This document shows positions 1-12,843 of a DNA stretch of 64,000 nucleotides, piece after piece. Numbering within the stretch: position 1 is the first letter of the stretch; the number at the start of each line of letters is the position of its first letter. A program made the translations under genes and the position numbers. Origin of the DNA: Nectonema munidae (taxonomy: Eukaryota; Nematomorpha; Nectonematoida; Nectonematidae); assembly GCA_030549495.1 (NCBI GenBank), contig JAUIRK010000173.1:372001-436000 (forward strand), written 5' to 3'. The notes beneath the pieces are model-generated. The model saw only the letters and a list, made by a program, of their open reading frames with translations, was not told the origin of the DNA and did not search any database.

Positions 1-249
1 AACAACGAACATATATTTAAAAAATATATATATTTTTGTTAAGATACATAATAACATATTTAATCCATTAAACCCTCAACCAAAAAAAGAAGAAATTATT
101 ACTCAAATCTAAAGCGCAAGATTGATTATAGGAGAAGAATTTCATTGATTGAAAACTATACGAATAATAAAGAGCAAGCATATCTGTAGGAATATATAGG
201 ATTTAAACCAACTAGAGTATCACATCATGGTAATGCAAAACAAATCAAG

Positions 250-1480
250 AATATATTAGAACAAATGTAGTAACAAAAAACATGCTTTGTCTCAGTTAGA
301 AAAGATTAAGTCTTGTAAAAAAATATTATACAGTTATTTTGATTCTGAAATTGAACCCCCGAGCCCACTTTCAACAAGAGATTTAGAGTCAGACAAATGA
401 TAAACGAGGTCGTAGGAGAGGAAGTGCAGAGAATTTTGTTTCAAGCAATTTAACGCATGTAAAATACGTAGCATTGGGCCATAAAGGCTGAAGAAAGTAT
501 ACCAATATTGCATGATTGTGGAAATGAAGGGGTTTTGTCCAGGATAAAAAGGAAGAAACGAAAAGAAGCAAAGAGTCGTTGCAGGGTCATAAGAACCATC
601 AGAAAACACAAAGATTTCCTTGGATTAGGAATTAACTTTATTGCATAAAGAAGCTGCTATATTTTTAAAACAAGGAATAATAGTTTTAAGGTTGATATTT
701 AAAAATTAAAGGTTATTAAAAATAGCATATGAGAGGATTGGTAGGAGATCAATAATTTTTCCAGGTGGAAGATATTTTTTAAGGAATTTATAGGAAAAGT
801 CAAAATTAGAAAAATCCAAATTAGCAAAGTTTCTGTCTGAATGAGATATTCTGGATCTTTCTTTCTTTGTGATATTTTTAGAGTAACAATCAATTTCTCT
901 AATATGGTCTCGAGTGGAAATGAGGTTTTTGCATACGTGACAGTGGGTAGAACGACATTTAAACAAATAATTCTGAAGAAAATAAAATGTTTTCCATGGT
1001 CTTTGAAATTAATAACTTTGTTAAAAATTTTGCAGCATTTAATAAGTCTTTTTTCAAAGTGTGCAGACTGCAGACCAATCTAGACTTTTACAGAGTCTAA
1101 CACCAAGAATATTTAACCGAACTCGAAGGAGAAAATATCCTGTTTTGAAATACTATTTTAGGACAAAATGAGAAATTAACGAAACAAGACTTATCCATTT
1201 GTCAGGCCAAGTTCTTGACAAAGAGGAGAAAGGTCGCCCAAAATTCTGTTCATTTTGATTTGGTTTTTGGTAGGATCAACTCCTTCAACGCCAAACATAA
1301 TATCATCTGAATAGCTTTAAGAGATAAAAAGCGAAATAAGGGATTAATAAGTATAATAAAAAGTAAGTCTGATATACAACTACCTTTAGCTGTGGAACCA
1401 TTTAAGGTGTAAAAGGAATCAGGGCAATTCTCAATAGAAATTTTCCTAACATAAGAAGGAAACATCATATTTTTCATATT
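250..1480 (-). mobile_element. Degenerate LINE remnant (RT and C-terminal finger)
   Basis: Decayed non-LTR retrotransposon read on the minus strand. At 1477-1250 the peptide contains NGSTAKGSCISDLLF, which fits the reverse transcriptase motif usually written QGSxLSPLLF. At 1256-1200 follows ILGDLSPLCQELGL, the kind of segment found just after the catalytic aspartates. At 966-880 there is CHVCKNL followed by HIREIDC, a C-x2-C-x8-H-x5-C finger like the C-terminal finger of several LINE clades. A further open stretch at 609-334 was not assigned. Frames change and stops interrupt it, so it is not functional. The exact ends and clade are not clear. Confidence 0.6.
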
Positions 1481-1762
1481 ATTAGGTTAAAAGCAAATTT
1501 TAATCACTTCTTTCCTTAATAAAATACATATTCAAGGTTTGATCAAGTTTTTTTTTATACTTTTTTTCTATTGAGCTATTCTTTTTATTCTAATCCTAAA
1601 ATGGATTTAAGTTTAAATTTAAGTCATCTATATTTTTTTAAAATCTTAATTATCATGAGATGAATTCAATATATTTGAATTAAAATCTCTACATATAATC
1701 ACTTTCTTATTTAACTCTTTATAAAAGTTGAGATAAAAGAAAGAAAATTTGAAGTATCAAAA

Positions 1763-2149
1763 CAGGTTCGCACATGGGGGGGGGGGGGCGAATTTTTTTT
1801 GCAATTTTGAAAATTACTGGTCTGGAAATGCCACGGGAGACCAAATATTCAAGCAATCCTTTAAAATAGATCGTATACAGCGCATACGTAAATTTATAAG
1901 ACTACTTAATATTTTTTCTACAAAATTTATAAACTATACTTCCAGCGAAAATATTTTAATTACATAACGCTAATAATCTAGTTTAAAAAAAACTAAATTA
2001 TTGGGGGGAGGGGGCGGGTAATCTTTTACTTTACGGTCCTGCCAATCAAAAAATTTCTTTGACAACTTATTGGCAGTTGTGATGTCAATGAAATTATACA
2101 TTAGTAAACTCTAGGCCCCCACGGCCCACCCCCCGTATGTGCGCCCCTG
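1763..2149. mobile_element. Non-autonomous hAT-like MITE with G-rich ends
   Basis: 387-bp element with inverted ends: CAGGTTCGCACATGGGGGG on the left, and CAGGGGCGCACATACGGGG on the right when read inward. Both continue into G runs. The CAGG start and the end composition fit hAT elements. The flanking 8 bp do not match well, so the insertion is old or one boundary is off. No coding remains. Confidence 0.55.
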
Positions 2150-2258
2150 AAATATAAGTAAAAATATAAAAAAAGATTTTAAAAATGTTTTAATGTTTGA
2201 ATATACTATAATTTTTAAAAAATTACTGAAATTAACAAATCGAGAAGATAATAGATAT

Positions 2259-2831
2259 CAGGGCCCGCGCACCCTATTTATTTTGGGGGCTTGAGCCCCC
2301 CCCCCCCTCCCATTTTTAACCTGAGCCCACTCAATTTTTCAAGCATAAATAAGTTTTAAATGAATTACATCCGATAAAGTGCGCTTGTGAAGAAGTCTTC
2401 TTTGTACATTGGTAGTTTCAATAAATATTTTATAAAATTGTCTAGAGTATTTTTTGAGTATCAAGCTGCTCTAATAATAGGAATCAGTACTGCATCCTGT
2501 GAGAGAAGTTTTTCGACCCTTAATTAAAAGAGTTTTCGAACTATTTCAACGAAAAGTCAAGAAGGCTGAATGTTTGACATGTGAATTGCTTTATTACTCT
2601 AAAAATTATATATTGTTAATAAAATTATTTTCTTCTTTCACTTTTGTTTTATAATAGTTAATTATACTCCTCAATCCTCATCACCTTACTTTTATGACCT
2701 TCTTTAGCTCTTTCCGATGTTGATCGAATTTGCTTCTAGAAAGGGAACTTTTTTAGTGTGTATTTTCATAATGTATAGTTTCCGCTCCTTTGAGCCCCCC
2801 CCCCCCCCCATTTTGGTTAGCGCGGGCTCTG
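2259..2831 (+). mobile_element. Deleted hAT element keeping the transposase C terminus
   Basis: 573-bp element. Its inverted ends are CAGGGCCCGCGC on the left and CAGAGCCCGCGC on the right read inward. The flanks ATAGATAT (2251-2258) and TTAGATAT (2832-2839) form a 7-of-8 target duplication, the size expected for hAT. At 2492-2521 the plus strand encodes ASCERSFSTL, the hallmark of the hAT C-terminal dimerisation domain. It is followed by remains of the same domain with stops. The rest of the transposase has been deleted, so it is non-autonomous. Confidence 0.75.
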
Positions 2832-2839
2832 TTAGATAT

Positions 2840-3413
2840 ACCTTCTAATAACTAATATTTTTTATACACTTTAAAGCCATCAAAGTGATAACCAAAAAAA
2901 GTTAAATTATTTAACTTCTGCAAAAATTTTTATTAAACACAAAAACAGTATTTTTTATAAAATGGTGTTTAAACCTTTTTTTCACATATTTCACGTTTTT
3001 TTCTAATTTTCTATTTATTCCTCAATTACGTATTTATTGTACTTTTGTTTTTTTGTATTTATTTTTCAATTTTACGAAAATATATTCTACTTAACTGTAC
3101 AGATTTGTCTTATAAAACAAGTATACTAAAAACTCAGTTTAAAGACAAAAAGATATTCACTCGGCACTTTTAAGTTTCCATAGACTTTTAATGATTGTTG
3201 TCTAGATTTACTGAATCAAAGTAATCATATAAACACTATAATTTCGAAGATCGAATTTCCTTGGAATCAATACTGACGCCCAATTGCTTAAATCTACTTT
3301 CTGGAAGAAGAATATAAAATTAAAAGTTTAATATTTTTTTTAATTTGATTGTTTCGTTAAAGTTATTTGAAGTGGCATTAGAGTTAAACCTGACCCATTT
3401 AGTCATTAAAGTT
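2840..3413. other. No gene seen
   Basis: AT-rich sequence with homopolymer runs. I see no coding signal or repeat structure here. Confidence 0.5.
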
Positions 3414-3551
3414 TTAACCCATTAAAGACCAAGCAAAGCAGACGATATATAAAAAAACGCAGACGATTTATATTCAAAGTCATTGAAAAAAGCAGACGAA
3501 GATGAAATTACTTATGTTCCCAAATGGGAACATTGGGACTTAATGGGTTAA
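3414..3551. mobile_element. TTAA-flanked piggyBac-like MITE
   Basis: 138 bp bounded by TTAA on both sides (3414-3417 and 3548-3551). The inverted ends are TTAACCCATTAAAGACC on the left and TTAACCCATTAAGTCCC on the right read inward. TTAA duplications followed by CCC are the signature of piggyBac-type elements. The interior repeats a GCAGACGA motif three times. The same motif occurs beside another TTAACCC end at 11237, which suggests a dispersed family. Confidence 0.7.
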
Positions 3552-4619
3552 ACTAGTTTTTCATTCGCTTTTTATTTTTTGTTTCTTCTATATAGTTGGC
3601 ATAACTCACTATAATTGGAACGCAGGCTTGATGGCAAGGAATTTCAAAAATTGAGAATTTCCTTTTTGAATTGAAACCAACAAAAAATGAAAATCCATAA
3701 AAAAAACTTAGTAATCAATTAAACTCATTTTTGTGATATAAAATATTGAATGAATTGAAATCACATTGAAGAAACTTTAGACTCACAGTCACAGTTCGAA
3801 AGTCCTGAAAAATTTCTTGTGTGAACCTAGAATTTCTTCAACACTAAAGTATCATCAAAATCAATGTTTTAGTTGAAAATAAGATAACATTTATTTCTTC
3901 TAAAATCAATTCATAACCACTAAATGTGATTAAAGCTTATTTATTGGCGAAAAGTTTATAACATTTAATTAGGAAGAGAATGAGTATTATTCAACGAATC
4001 AATTTATTTCATGTGTAAAATTTAGAAAGACAACTTCGTGTTTTATTTATTTAATATTCTAAAGGTTTTTCTGTTTGTTTGATAACTTAAAGTTATTTTA
4101 TTTTGAGTATAAAAATACCCAATTTTTGATGTTTCAACAAAAATGTAGGTTTTATTAAACCATAAATAAGCTTTTTTTATCCAGTATAACTCTGTGAAAA
4201 GTTTTTGTGATATCAAATGTTTTGATAAGTTTTCACTAGAAAAAACAAACTAAAAGAACGAAAATTGAACAGTATTTTATTTTTCTAAAAAAAACTTAAA
4301 ATGAGTGAAAATAGTCGTCCAATTTATACGCCTAAAAATAACTAAAACAAAAAGCAAACTTGTAATTAGAATTGGAGTAAATAACAAGTGTTCGTTTGTA
4401 TCTTTTTCTCCTTAGATTGCGTAAAATTTGCTTTGCTTCCGTTATTTAACTTCTTTTGAGATAAATTAATTTATAAGAATTGCTTAGCTTTATAACTTTT
4501 TTCACCATTGATAACATTTGTTTGTGAGTCTCTGTTTATGTATGTATGTAATTTCTTATAAGCTCAAGTTTTTTCCTCTGCATTGCGTCAGTTTTAGAGA
4601 AATAGAAAACTTATTATTA
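3552..4619. other. No gene seen
   Basis: About 1.1 kb of AT-rich DNA. No coding signal or recognisable repeat boundary was found. Confidence 0.5.
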
Positions 4620-4703
4620 GATATGTTTTTTTTAATAAGGGAGGTCCAAAATTTAAATGGAATTTTGAAGGGGTCCGTTACATAAAAAGGTTAAGAACCA
4701 CTG
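4620..4703. mobile_element. Solo right end of a hAT element
   Basis: Read inward from 4703 the sequence is CAGTGGTTCTTAACC, a terminal motif common to Charlie-type hAT elements, followed by a typical subterminal stretch. No matching left end was found upstream, so the element is truncated. Confidence 0.45.
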
Positions 4704-5164
4704 ATCCGAAGGAGGGTTTAGTACATAGAATTAAAGATTAAAAACTACGCGTAAAGGACCTGGCTTCCTAGATTTTTAGCAGAAAATGGCTGCAAGGATT
4801 CTTGATTCAAATATTGGTCTCTGCAGATTTCTACTTCTGTTTTACAAATCTCACATCATTTAGCTTATTTTTTTCGAAAAAATATTATCTTCCTCAAAAG
4901 AATACCGATAATTTTTAATTGCATGAATAGCAGCGGTACTTAATCTACTCTTATTCAATACTAATTTCAAGATTGATTATTATTACTTTGTTTTCAACAA
5001 TTTCAAAATCTATACGCCACTTTTTGCTATAATACTTTTCGTTAGCCGTCTTATAAATCTGTTTATCGAAGTTAATCCTAAGAATGATGTACAAGAGAAT
5101 TGATGTATTTAAATTAATTAAAATCATATTGTTTTTAATCTCTAAAGTAAATGAAATTAAAGGA

Positions 5165-5222
5165 TGACTGTTTGGAGGCATCTAGAGGATTTTTATAGAG
5201 TTTGGAGGCATCTGGAGATTTT
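5165..5222. repeat. Two-copy short tandem repeat
   Basis: The phrase GTTTGGAGGCATCT followed by AGAGG or GGAG and a T run occurs twice about 33 bp apart. It is a local duplication with no coding meaning seen. Confidence 0.5.
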
Positions 5223-5652
5223 TTGCTTTCAGCCTTTTAGAATTGACATTTTGAATGCCATTTCAATTGATATTTGAAGAATGTATGCTGTGATATAAAA
5301 CAAATGAGACATCTGTCAATATTACAAATTTTTTATTGAAAATAGCTAGTTTTTTAAGTTTTTATTTCACACTATATTTTTGTACTTTTTAAAAATAATA
5401 AATAGAGAAACAATAATTTTTATGGATTTAAACTGAGTATTATGTATTTAAAAAGAAAGGAGGCATATATTGTTTTTTCTTAAAATAAAGTCAATTCTGA
5501 TATTTATAAAAAAAAAATTAATTTTTAAAACGTTCATATTTTAAATATAATTTTTTGTTTTTAGATTTTAACCTTAATCTCAGACTTTATTTGTTTATTT
5601 TGAATAAAACATATAACAGGAAACAACTATAGAAAGTAAAAAATAGAAGAAT

Positions 5653-5800
5653 GAAAAATTGCTTTTGTCTCCCTACATAACCAAAAAAGCATTACTTATA
5701 AATTTATGCATACAAATGGGGATGCAATATGACTCAAAATTGTAAAAATTATGAAGTAATTACTTTTTAGTGCTTATGTAGGGAGGCAAAAGCGATTTTT
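5653..5800. mobile_element. Small inverted-repeat MITE upstream of POLR3B
   Basis: A 148-bp segment whose first and last roughly 45 bp are inverted copies at about 80-85 percent identity. The best-matching core on both arms is CTCCCTACATAA. The family is not recognised and no clear target duplication is seen. It ends about 150 bp before the POLR3B start codon, so it lies in the likely promoter or 5' leader. Confidence 0.6.
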
Positions 5801-5948
5801 CATAGTAGATTATTTTGCAAATAACTCTTTTGTCATTTTTTAATCCGATTTATATTTTAGAGTCTGGACAAAAGTGCTGATCTAACTGTTCCTCCTCTTA
5901 TTGTGATGGCTTTTTTTAGTGTTTATTGTTTCATATAAAATAAAATAG

Positions 5949-8900
5949 ATGGAAAAAGAAAATTTAAAGAAATTAAATAATATTGAAGATAAATGGAAAC
6001 TAGTTCCAGAGTATTTGAAAGTTAAAGGATTAGTTAAGCAACACACCGACTCATTTAATCACTTCATCAACTACGAAATCAAGCAGCTCATGCTAGCGAA
6101 TGACAAAGTCACTTCCGATGCAAACTCCACTTTTTACTTGAAGTACCTAGACATACGAATCGGCTTGCCTGATGTCGAAGAAGGCTTTAATGTGAACAAA
6201 AGTATCACTCCCAACGAATGCCGTCTCAGAGATATAACGTATGCGGCATCCATTTACGTAGACATTGAGTACACTCGAGGAGATCAAGTTGTTTTGAAAA
6301 ACAATGTGATTATTGGTCGTATGCCAATCATGCTTAGATGCTCTAATTGCGTACTCACAGGCAAAAATGACGATGAACTAGCCAAACTTCAAGAATGTCC
6401 CTATGATCCAGGTGGTTATTTCGTTGTCAGGGGTACAGAAAGAGTTTTGCTCATACAAGAGCAGTTAGCTAAAAATCGGATGATAATAGATATGGGAGCT
6501 GATTCTGAAGTTTCATGCAATGTAACAAGTTATAGTTTTGAAAGAAAATCGAAAACAACGCTTATTTCAAAGAGAAACAAAATTTTTCTAAAACACAATA
6601 TTCTAACAGAAAATATTCCTATTTGCTTTATTTTTAGAGCTTTCGGCGTTGAAACAGATCAAGAGATTTTTCAAATGATTGGAGTAGAAGATATGATTGT
6701 TTCAGCACTGATTCCAAACATCGAAGATTGTCACAAGTTTAAAATTTTTACACAATTCACAGCCCTCACATACATAGGCACAAAGATAAAAGAGAATAAA
6801 ATGTTCACTGTTCGTAAAAGTAAGTTTGAACAAGCAAAAGACCTGATAAAAACAACCATTTTATCGCATATACCTGTAATAAAGCGAAACTTTAAGCCTA
6901 AAGCAATTTACCTGGCATTAATGTGTAGGAACATTTTGCTCGTAAAGGCAGGATTAATGGAAATTGATGACAGAGATTACTACGGCAACAAAAGATTAGA
7001 ACTAGCAGGCTCAACTATAGGTCTGCTTTTCGAAGACTTATTCAAGCGCTTCAATTCCGAGTTGAAGCTGATTGCCGATAAAACTATCCCCAAACCACGT
7101 GCCGCCATCTTCGATATCACTAAACATTTTCGCTTGGATTTAATCACGAATGGCTTGGATCAAGGCCTAGCCACTGGCAATTGGAGTGTGAAGAGATTTA
7201 AAATAGAACGTTCAGGCGTCACTCAGGTGTTGTCCCGCTTGTCCTACATTGCAGCATTCGGCATGATGACGCGCGTCAACTCTTTATTTGAAAAAAGTCG
7301 TAAAGTTAGTGGACCACGTTCACTTCAGGCGTCACAATGGGGAATGCTGTGCCCATCCGACACTCCTGAAGGCGAGAGCTGTGGTTTAGTCAAAAATTTA
7401 GCCCTGATTTCTCACATCACCACAGAGCAGTTGGGAGAAGAACCAGAAATTTTGCAGATTTTGTTTTGTCTAGGCGTTATAGATGTTAATTTCATATGTG
7501 GAGAAGAAATCAGCGACAAAGAATTGTACATTGTTTTCTTGAATGGCAACATTGTGGGCTTGATCCGTGACCAAAATTATCTTGTAGATACATTGCGTAA
7601 ACTTAGACGCAAAGGCTATCTCAATAAGTTTGTCTCTATATATCCTAAGCACAGTCAACGTATTGTATATATTTCGTGTGATGGTGGTAGACTTTGTCGA
7701 CCATATATCATCGTTAAGGACGGTAAATCTTTGCTAGAAGAAAGGCATATAAAAGATGTAATTCATGGTGTACGAGCTTTTGATGATCTTGTTCGTTTGG
7801 GCATCATTGAGTATCTTGATGTTAACGAAGAAAACGATTCGTTAATTGCGATAGACGAGGCTTCAATCAAGATACACGAACACACCCATTTGGAAATAGA
7901 ACCATTTACTCTGCTGGGAGTTTGCGCGGGCATCATACCTTATCCCCACCACAACCAATCTCCTAGAAACACTTATCAATGTGCTATGGGTAAGCAAGCA
8001 ATGGGAACTATAGGCTTGAATCAGTTGAATCGTATAGATACTCTTCTTTATCTACTGGTGTATCCTCAGAAGCCCATGGTAAAAACTAGAACGATAGAAA
8101 TGGTGAATTTTGACAAAATTCCAGCCGGTCAAAATGCCATTGTAGCTGTGATGAGTTTTAGTGGATATGACATAGAAGACGCTCTTATTTTGAATAAGGC
8201 TAGTTTAGATAGAGGCTATGGACGTTGTATTGTGTATCGGAATGCGAAAACTACATTACGTAGATATGCAAATCAATCTTATGATCGCATACTTGGCCCA
8301 AGTATTGATTCCGAGAAAAGAAAAGTGATATGGACACATGAAAACTTAGAAGGAGATGGAATCGTAGCAGTTGGAAGTTGTTTAAAGAATAAGCAAACTC
8401 TAGTGAATAAAAGTATGCCAGTTGTTCAACAAGGTTCTCTTTTAGACTCCTCCGGAACTGGAACACAAGGTCAAAGCAACGCTCAGCAGTACAAAAATGT
8501 TCCCATCACTTACAAGGGACCAATCAACGCTTATGCGCAAAAAATTTTAATCACATCAAATAACGAAGATGATTTTTTGATAAAAATTTTGCTGAGACAA
8601 ACACGAAGGCCCGAACTCGGCGACAAGTTTTCAAGTAGACATGGTCAAAAAGGTGTTTGTGGTTTAATCGTGAATGAAGAAGATTTACCCTTCAATGACC
8701 TTGGAATGGTTCCTGACGTTATCATGAATCCACATGGATTTCCATCTCGCATGACTGTCGGAAAATTGCTGGAATGCTTGGGTGGTAAGGCTGGAGTTTT
8801 GAATGGCAAAGATCATTACGGTACTGCGTTTGGAGGTGATAAAGTTGGTGATATTTGTGCTGAACTAGAAAGTAAGGGTTATAATTACCAAGGCAAAGAT

Positions 8901-9344
8901 TATTTCACATCTGGCATCACGGGAGAGCCATTAGAAGCGTATATTTACTACGGGCCCATTTATTACCAGAAGTTAAAACATATGGTGTTAGATAAAATGC
9001 ATGCACGTTCTCGTGGCCCAAGAGCAGTGCTAACTCGACAGCCAACAGAAGGTCGTTCTCGAGATGGCGGTTTACGCCTTGGAGAAATGGAAAGAGATTG
9101 TTTGATTTCTTATGGCGCTTCAATGCTACTCATAGAACGACTGATGCTATCTAGTGATGTTTTCGATATTGATATTTGTTCTGAATGTGGATTAATAGGA
9201 TATTCCGGTTGGTGTCATTATTGCCAATCATCTAAGAATATATCAACAATAAAGATACCATATGCTTGCAAGCTCCTTTTCCAAGAACTTCAAAGTATGA
9301 ATGTTTGGCCTAGGATCAAGTTAGTCAACCAAATAAAGAATTGA
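5949..9344 (+). CDS. POLR3B: DNA-directed RNA polymerase III subunit RPC2 (second-largest subunit)
   Basis: Second-largest catalytic subunit of RNA polymerase III, which makes tRNA, 5S rRNA and other small RNAs in the nucleus. The 1131-residue frame matches the family length (about 1130). Seen in order: an N-terminal protrusion/lobe region with [15 protein letters not shown] near residue 155; the fork region with [14 protein letters not shown] near 476; the [12 protein letters not shown] segment whose E743-D744 correspond to the metal-site acidic pair of the beta subunit; the hybrid-binding [12 protein letters not shown] at 891-902; and a C-terminal zinc ribbon with C1077, C1080, C1089 and C1092. 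I chose the ATG at 5949 because the typical RPC2 N terminus ([18 protein letters not shown]) follows soon after. No intron is needed anywhere, unlike most animal orthologues. No frameshift is seen and the gene looks functional. Confidence 0.97.
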   Translation: MEKENLKKLNNIEDKWKLVPEYLKVKGLVKQHTDSFNHFINYEIKQLMLANDKVTSDANSTFYLKYLDIRIGLPDVEEGFNVNKSITPNECRLRDITYAASIYVDIEYTRGDQVVLKNNVIIGRMPIMLRCSNCVLTGKNDDELAKLQECPYDPGGYFVVRGTERVLLIQEQLAKNRMIIDMGADSEVSCNVTSYSFERKSKTTLISKRNKIFLKHNILTENIPICFIFRAFGVETDQEIFQMIGVEDMIVSALIPNIEDCHKFKIFTQFTALTYIGTKIKENKMFTVRKSKFEQAKDLIKTTILSHIPVIKRNFKPKAIYLALMCRNILLVKAGLMEIDDRDYYGNKRLELAGSTIGLLFEDLFKRFNSELKLIADKTIPKPRAAIFDITKHFRLDLITNGLDQGLATGNWSVKRFKIERSGVTQVLSRLSYIAAFGMMTRVNSLFEKSRKVSGPRSLQASQWGMLCPSDTPEGESCGLVKNLALISHITTEQLGEEPEILQILFCLGVIDVNFICGEEISDKELYIVFLNGNIVGLIRDQNYLVDTLRKLRRKGYLNKFVSIYPKHSQRIVYISCDGGRLCRPYIIVKDGKSLLEERHIKDVIHGVRAFDDLVRLGIIEYLDVNEENDSLIAIDEASIKIHEHTHLEIEPFTLLGVCAGIIPYPHHNQSPRNTYQCAMGKQAMGTIGLNQLNRIDTLLYLLVYPQKPMVKTRTIEMVNFDKIPAGQNAIVAVMSFSGYDIEDALILNKASLDRGYGRCIVYRNAKTTLRRYANQSYDRILGPSIDSEKRKVIWTHENLEGDGIVAVGSCLKNKQTLVNKSMPVVQQGSLLDSSGTGTQGQSNAQQYKNVPITYKGPINAYAQKILITSNNEDDFLIKILLRQTRRPELGDKFSSRHGQKGVCGLIVNEEDLPFNDLGMVPDVIMNPHGFPSRMTVGKLLECLGGKAGVLNGKDHYGTAFGGDKVGDICAELESKGYNYQGKDYFTSGITGEPLEAYIYYGPIYYQKLKHMVLDKMHARSRGPRAVLTRQPTEGRSRDGGLRLGEMERDCLISYGASMLLIERLMLSSDVFDIDICSECGLIGYSGWCHYCQSSKNISTIKIPYACKLLFQELQSMNVWPRIKLVNQIKN

Positions 9345-9824
9345 CATCAAATATTCTTTTTTATGTTTTATAAAAGAAAAAATTCTCTATCTTTTCATAT
9401 TCATTTTTAGAAATTGGTATAATTTTAAAAATTTATACACTAGTAAAAAACACTTTCAAGAATTTTTTTTTCGAAAGAAAAAAAGTATAGAGAATATAAA
9501 TTTTAGTATAATCTAATTTTTAAAAATTTGATCCCTTAAAGATAATATTAATATGATGATTGGGTTACTTTTCGATTTTTTTAGAGACCATCCCAATATT
9601 TTTTGACAAAAATTGTCTTTTCAACTAATAAGTTTTTGTAAAAGTTTCTAATCAAAAAAATTTATGAAGTGGCAAAAAGATATTCGAACTAGATGAAATA
9701 AATTATATACAGTGTCCAAATATTTATCGATTTGTTTTGTCAAAGTTATTTTTACGTTTTTAAAACTTTAATGTTTAGTTTCGGGACTACCTCTCTTTAA
9801 AAAGTAATTAGCCAGCATAATTGC
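9345..9824. other. No gene seen
   Basis: AT-rich 3' flank of POLR3B with no recognisable structure. No poly(A) tract follows the gene, which argues against a processed retrocopy. Confidence 0.5.
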
Positions 9825-10395
9825 TTTTCTTCAGCCTCGATATCTGATTTCTATTTCCTTCACGTCTTGGTGAAATCTTTCTCTTTACTTCTTCTACATC
9901 TTGTCCCCAAGTCGGGGGTCGGTGGCCATGATCTTGAGCCTCCATTTTCTTCTATCCTAAGCATCATCTTGTTCTAACCCGAGAATTTGTATTTTTTCCA
10001 AGAGCCCACCTTTCCATCTTTTGCAAGGTCTTCCCCTTTTTCTTTTGCCGACTACAGTCCCATCAAAAGCTTTTCGAACGATGTTCTCTTCTTTCATTCT
10101 TAGTGCATGGTCATACCACCTTAGTTTGCTTCTTTCTATAACACTTAAAACACTAAAGGTTACTAGGCTTCTCCTGACTTCTTCATTTTTTATGTGATCT
10201 TTCAACGATATTCCTACTATTTTCCTCAACATATTCAATTCTGTTGTGGCAAACTTTCTTTCATCTTTCTTTTTTAAAGTTAGACATTCTGTTCCATAAG
10301 TCATAACCGGTCTTATGATTGTTGTATATATTTTTGCCTTTAATTTCTTTTTCCTTCTCACCCATTTAATCAAGATTGTCAAAAAATTTATCCAA
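9825..10395 (-). mobile_element. 3' end of a LINE (RT C-terminal region)
   Basis: Minus-strand remnant of the C-terminal part of an endonuclease-reverse transcriptase LINE. The peptide runs KLKAKIYTTIIRPVMTYGTE, then LNMLRKIVGISLKDHI, LRWYDHALRM and GKRKRGRPCKRW. This order of motifs is standard for the C terminus of a widespread invertebrate LINE group. Beyond 9957 the expected tail (RKKWRLKIMATDPRLG) continues in another frame. Everything upstream of the C-terminal segment is missing, as in a 5'-truncated insertion. Confidence 0.8.
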
Positions 10396-10429
10396 TATAA
10401 TACAGTGTTATGCACTTCTAGCATCCAAT

Positions 10430-12835
10430 ATTTTTAAAATAAAAGCCTTTAAATCGTTTAAACTTCAATTTCAAATTTTGGATCTTTGATGAGGTGACAA
10501 AAATAATTTTAATATTAAGCGATGATGATAAAATTTCAATACCGGAATCTGTTTTCGCCATTACGGTTGTGCAAGCCCCCAATTTAATTAGATTTGGATG
10601 ATAACGATATTTCCTTTGATTTTTTTCAATTTTAACTCAACTTTTTTATTTGTAACGATTATGATGATTTATTTTGGTTATATATATATTTTATCACCCA
10701 ATGTTATAAAGGTGATAAAATGCACGTGTGATATCCATGACCTAATATCGTTATCAACTTTATATTACAAATTTGATGTATAATTCGACTTGAGCATTCA
10801 TCTTTCAATGTTAAATCGGAATAAACATTTTGGATCCTTCTGGGAAGAAACCAATTTTGAATCCTTCTGGGAGACTTCCAGAGGATAAAATCTAAAAATA
10901 TTTTGTGATAAAAAAATTCTTTTATATCAGAAATTACACTCCCCTTGAAATATAAGTTCCAAAAAACTCGTATTTCCAAAATGTTGATCTTTAATATTTT
11001 CAAAGTATCTTGATAAAAGAACTTTCAACATGGAGAGCTTAATCAAATGATTATTCTACAAGTTTATCTTTTATTAAAAAAAATTCTTTTAAATTAGCAT
11101 ATTTATGATTTAAAAATTAAAACCTTTCAACGCAATTGTACTTTAATAATTTTTTGATATTTTCTAAAATTAGTCATACATTTTTTGGAAAAAATTAATC
11201 GAATTTTTTAAAGATAACGAAAACCAAAAAAAATAATTTAACCCTTTCAGGCACAGTGGGCCAATTAAAAAATCGTTCGCTTATATAAAAACTCGTTGAA
11301 AAGAAAAGCAGACGATTACTTTTAGAAAACCAACGTCTGAAAATTTGAGGGGAAAATAATGAAAGACAAAATTATTCCTATCAAATTTTCTGAGACAATT
11401 GTTATATGGTAAAATATATATTTTGACTCATTATAATTTCTTCTCTGGATGCGTCTTGAAATCATGTTAGGTGTGAAAAATTTATTGGAAAAAAAGAAAA
11501 ACAAAAGGCATTATAAAAGATTGATTCATCAATTTACTAGCATGAATAAAAAATGTGAACATTTTCAAGCGATTATAGTTATTAAAACTATGACAGATTC
11601 CAGTATGTGAAGATATAGCCAGTGTAAAGGAAATTTCTTAACGTGAATCCAAGTTGACCATTTTTTTCTTCCGGCGTGAGATAGATTCTTTTAGATGATG
11701 AAGCTGGATAAATTTTTATATATTGAAAAGGACGATTTGATGAGGATCACGAATTTTGAAGAAGGATAAATATCCAGAGTGATATCTGTTCATACGCCCA
11801 GATAATACAACACATGCTACTGTTAAAAAAAGCCTAAGATCACCAAGAAGATTTTCAAGAGGAAAGCTCTGGCATCCGGTAAATTCTGTGCTAAATAAAT
11901 CACTGAAAAAAGTTTTTTTGAAACACAGATTGCAAAAAATTAATTTAGAGCTAACATGGAGGGATCATAATAGAAGGAGGAGAAAAATTAGACAAAGTAA
12001 AGGATGAATTTCGCCTATAGAACACAAGTTGATAACGAATTTGTAGTGAAAATAATGGAGGTCCTATTGAGATAAATAGTTCAAAGCACCTCTTTAATTA
12101 GTGTAAGCAGGGATGGATAGACTAAGTAACAAGAATCCAATAGAGGAGTGGCAAAAATTACTCAAAGATAATAAAAATGAATCTAACTACAAATAAAAAA
12201 CCACAATTTAAATCTAGTCACTCTGAATCAAAGTATGCATGCTGGATTTTATGCATACGTTTATTTTAATATTTGTATTAGCGCCAGAATTTTGCAAAAA
12301 GATATTCATATTTTGGAAAAAGGAGAGAGGATAAATTATTGACAGTTTATAATGGCAACGTATAAGTAATTTTCATATATACAATTTCATTTTTAAGCCA
12401 AATAAGTTCTATTGAATATTATTTTTCATATTTATATTTTTTACTGTCAGACTTAAACAATACCTTATATCTTTGGAAATATTTTGGGTAATGTTTTTAG
12501 ATTTAACAAGAGTGAATTCTAGTCCAGATATTCTTAAAGTGTGATCGCAGAATACAGAGATTCCACAAAAGAATGCTCGAAGTTTCGTGAAAAAGTTGAG
12601 TATGAAATATTTAATAAGCACATTCTTAAAGTTGGTAAATAATAGTTGACAACTAATGCAGGTTCTTATTTTATATAATGCAAATAGTTTATGGACTGTA
12701 AGCAGGTGTACTTAGTCTATAACTCAGAAAACAATATGTAAATAAATAAAAATTGATTATTTTACGTCGATAAAAAAGTATCGGAATCTAGGCTTGTCCA
12801 AAATATTTCTGAAGTAAAAAGTTTGCGAAACCTTA
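10430..12835. other. Intergenic stretch with one solo TTAA-type end
   Basis: No gene recognised. At 10835-10880 a short phrase (ATCCTTCTGGGA) is duplicated. At 11237-11330 there is a TTAACCCTTTCAGGC end followed by GCAGACGATT, resembling the MITE at 3414, but no GGGTTAA partner was found downstream. A weak transposase-like peptide near 11790 could not be supported. Confidence 0.4.
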
Positions 12836-12843
12836 GTCTAGTC

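Noticed and set aside
5949-9344. POLR3B as a processed retrocopy
   Set aside because: There is no poly(A) tract after the stop, no flanking direct repeats, and the frame is fully intact. The neighbouring conserved genes are intronless too.
11760-11900. Mariner/Tc1 transposase fragment (peptide FIRPDNTTHATVKKSL)
   Set aside because: A single short phrase without a second catalytic motif, inverted ends or TA duplication. It may be chance.
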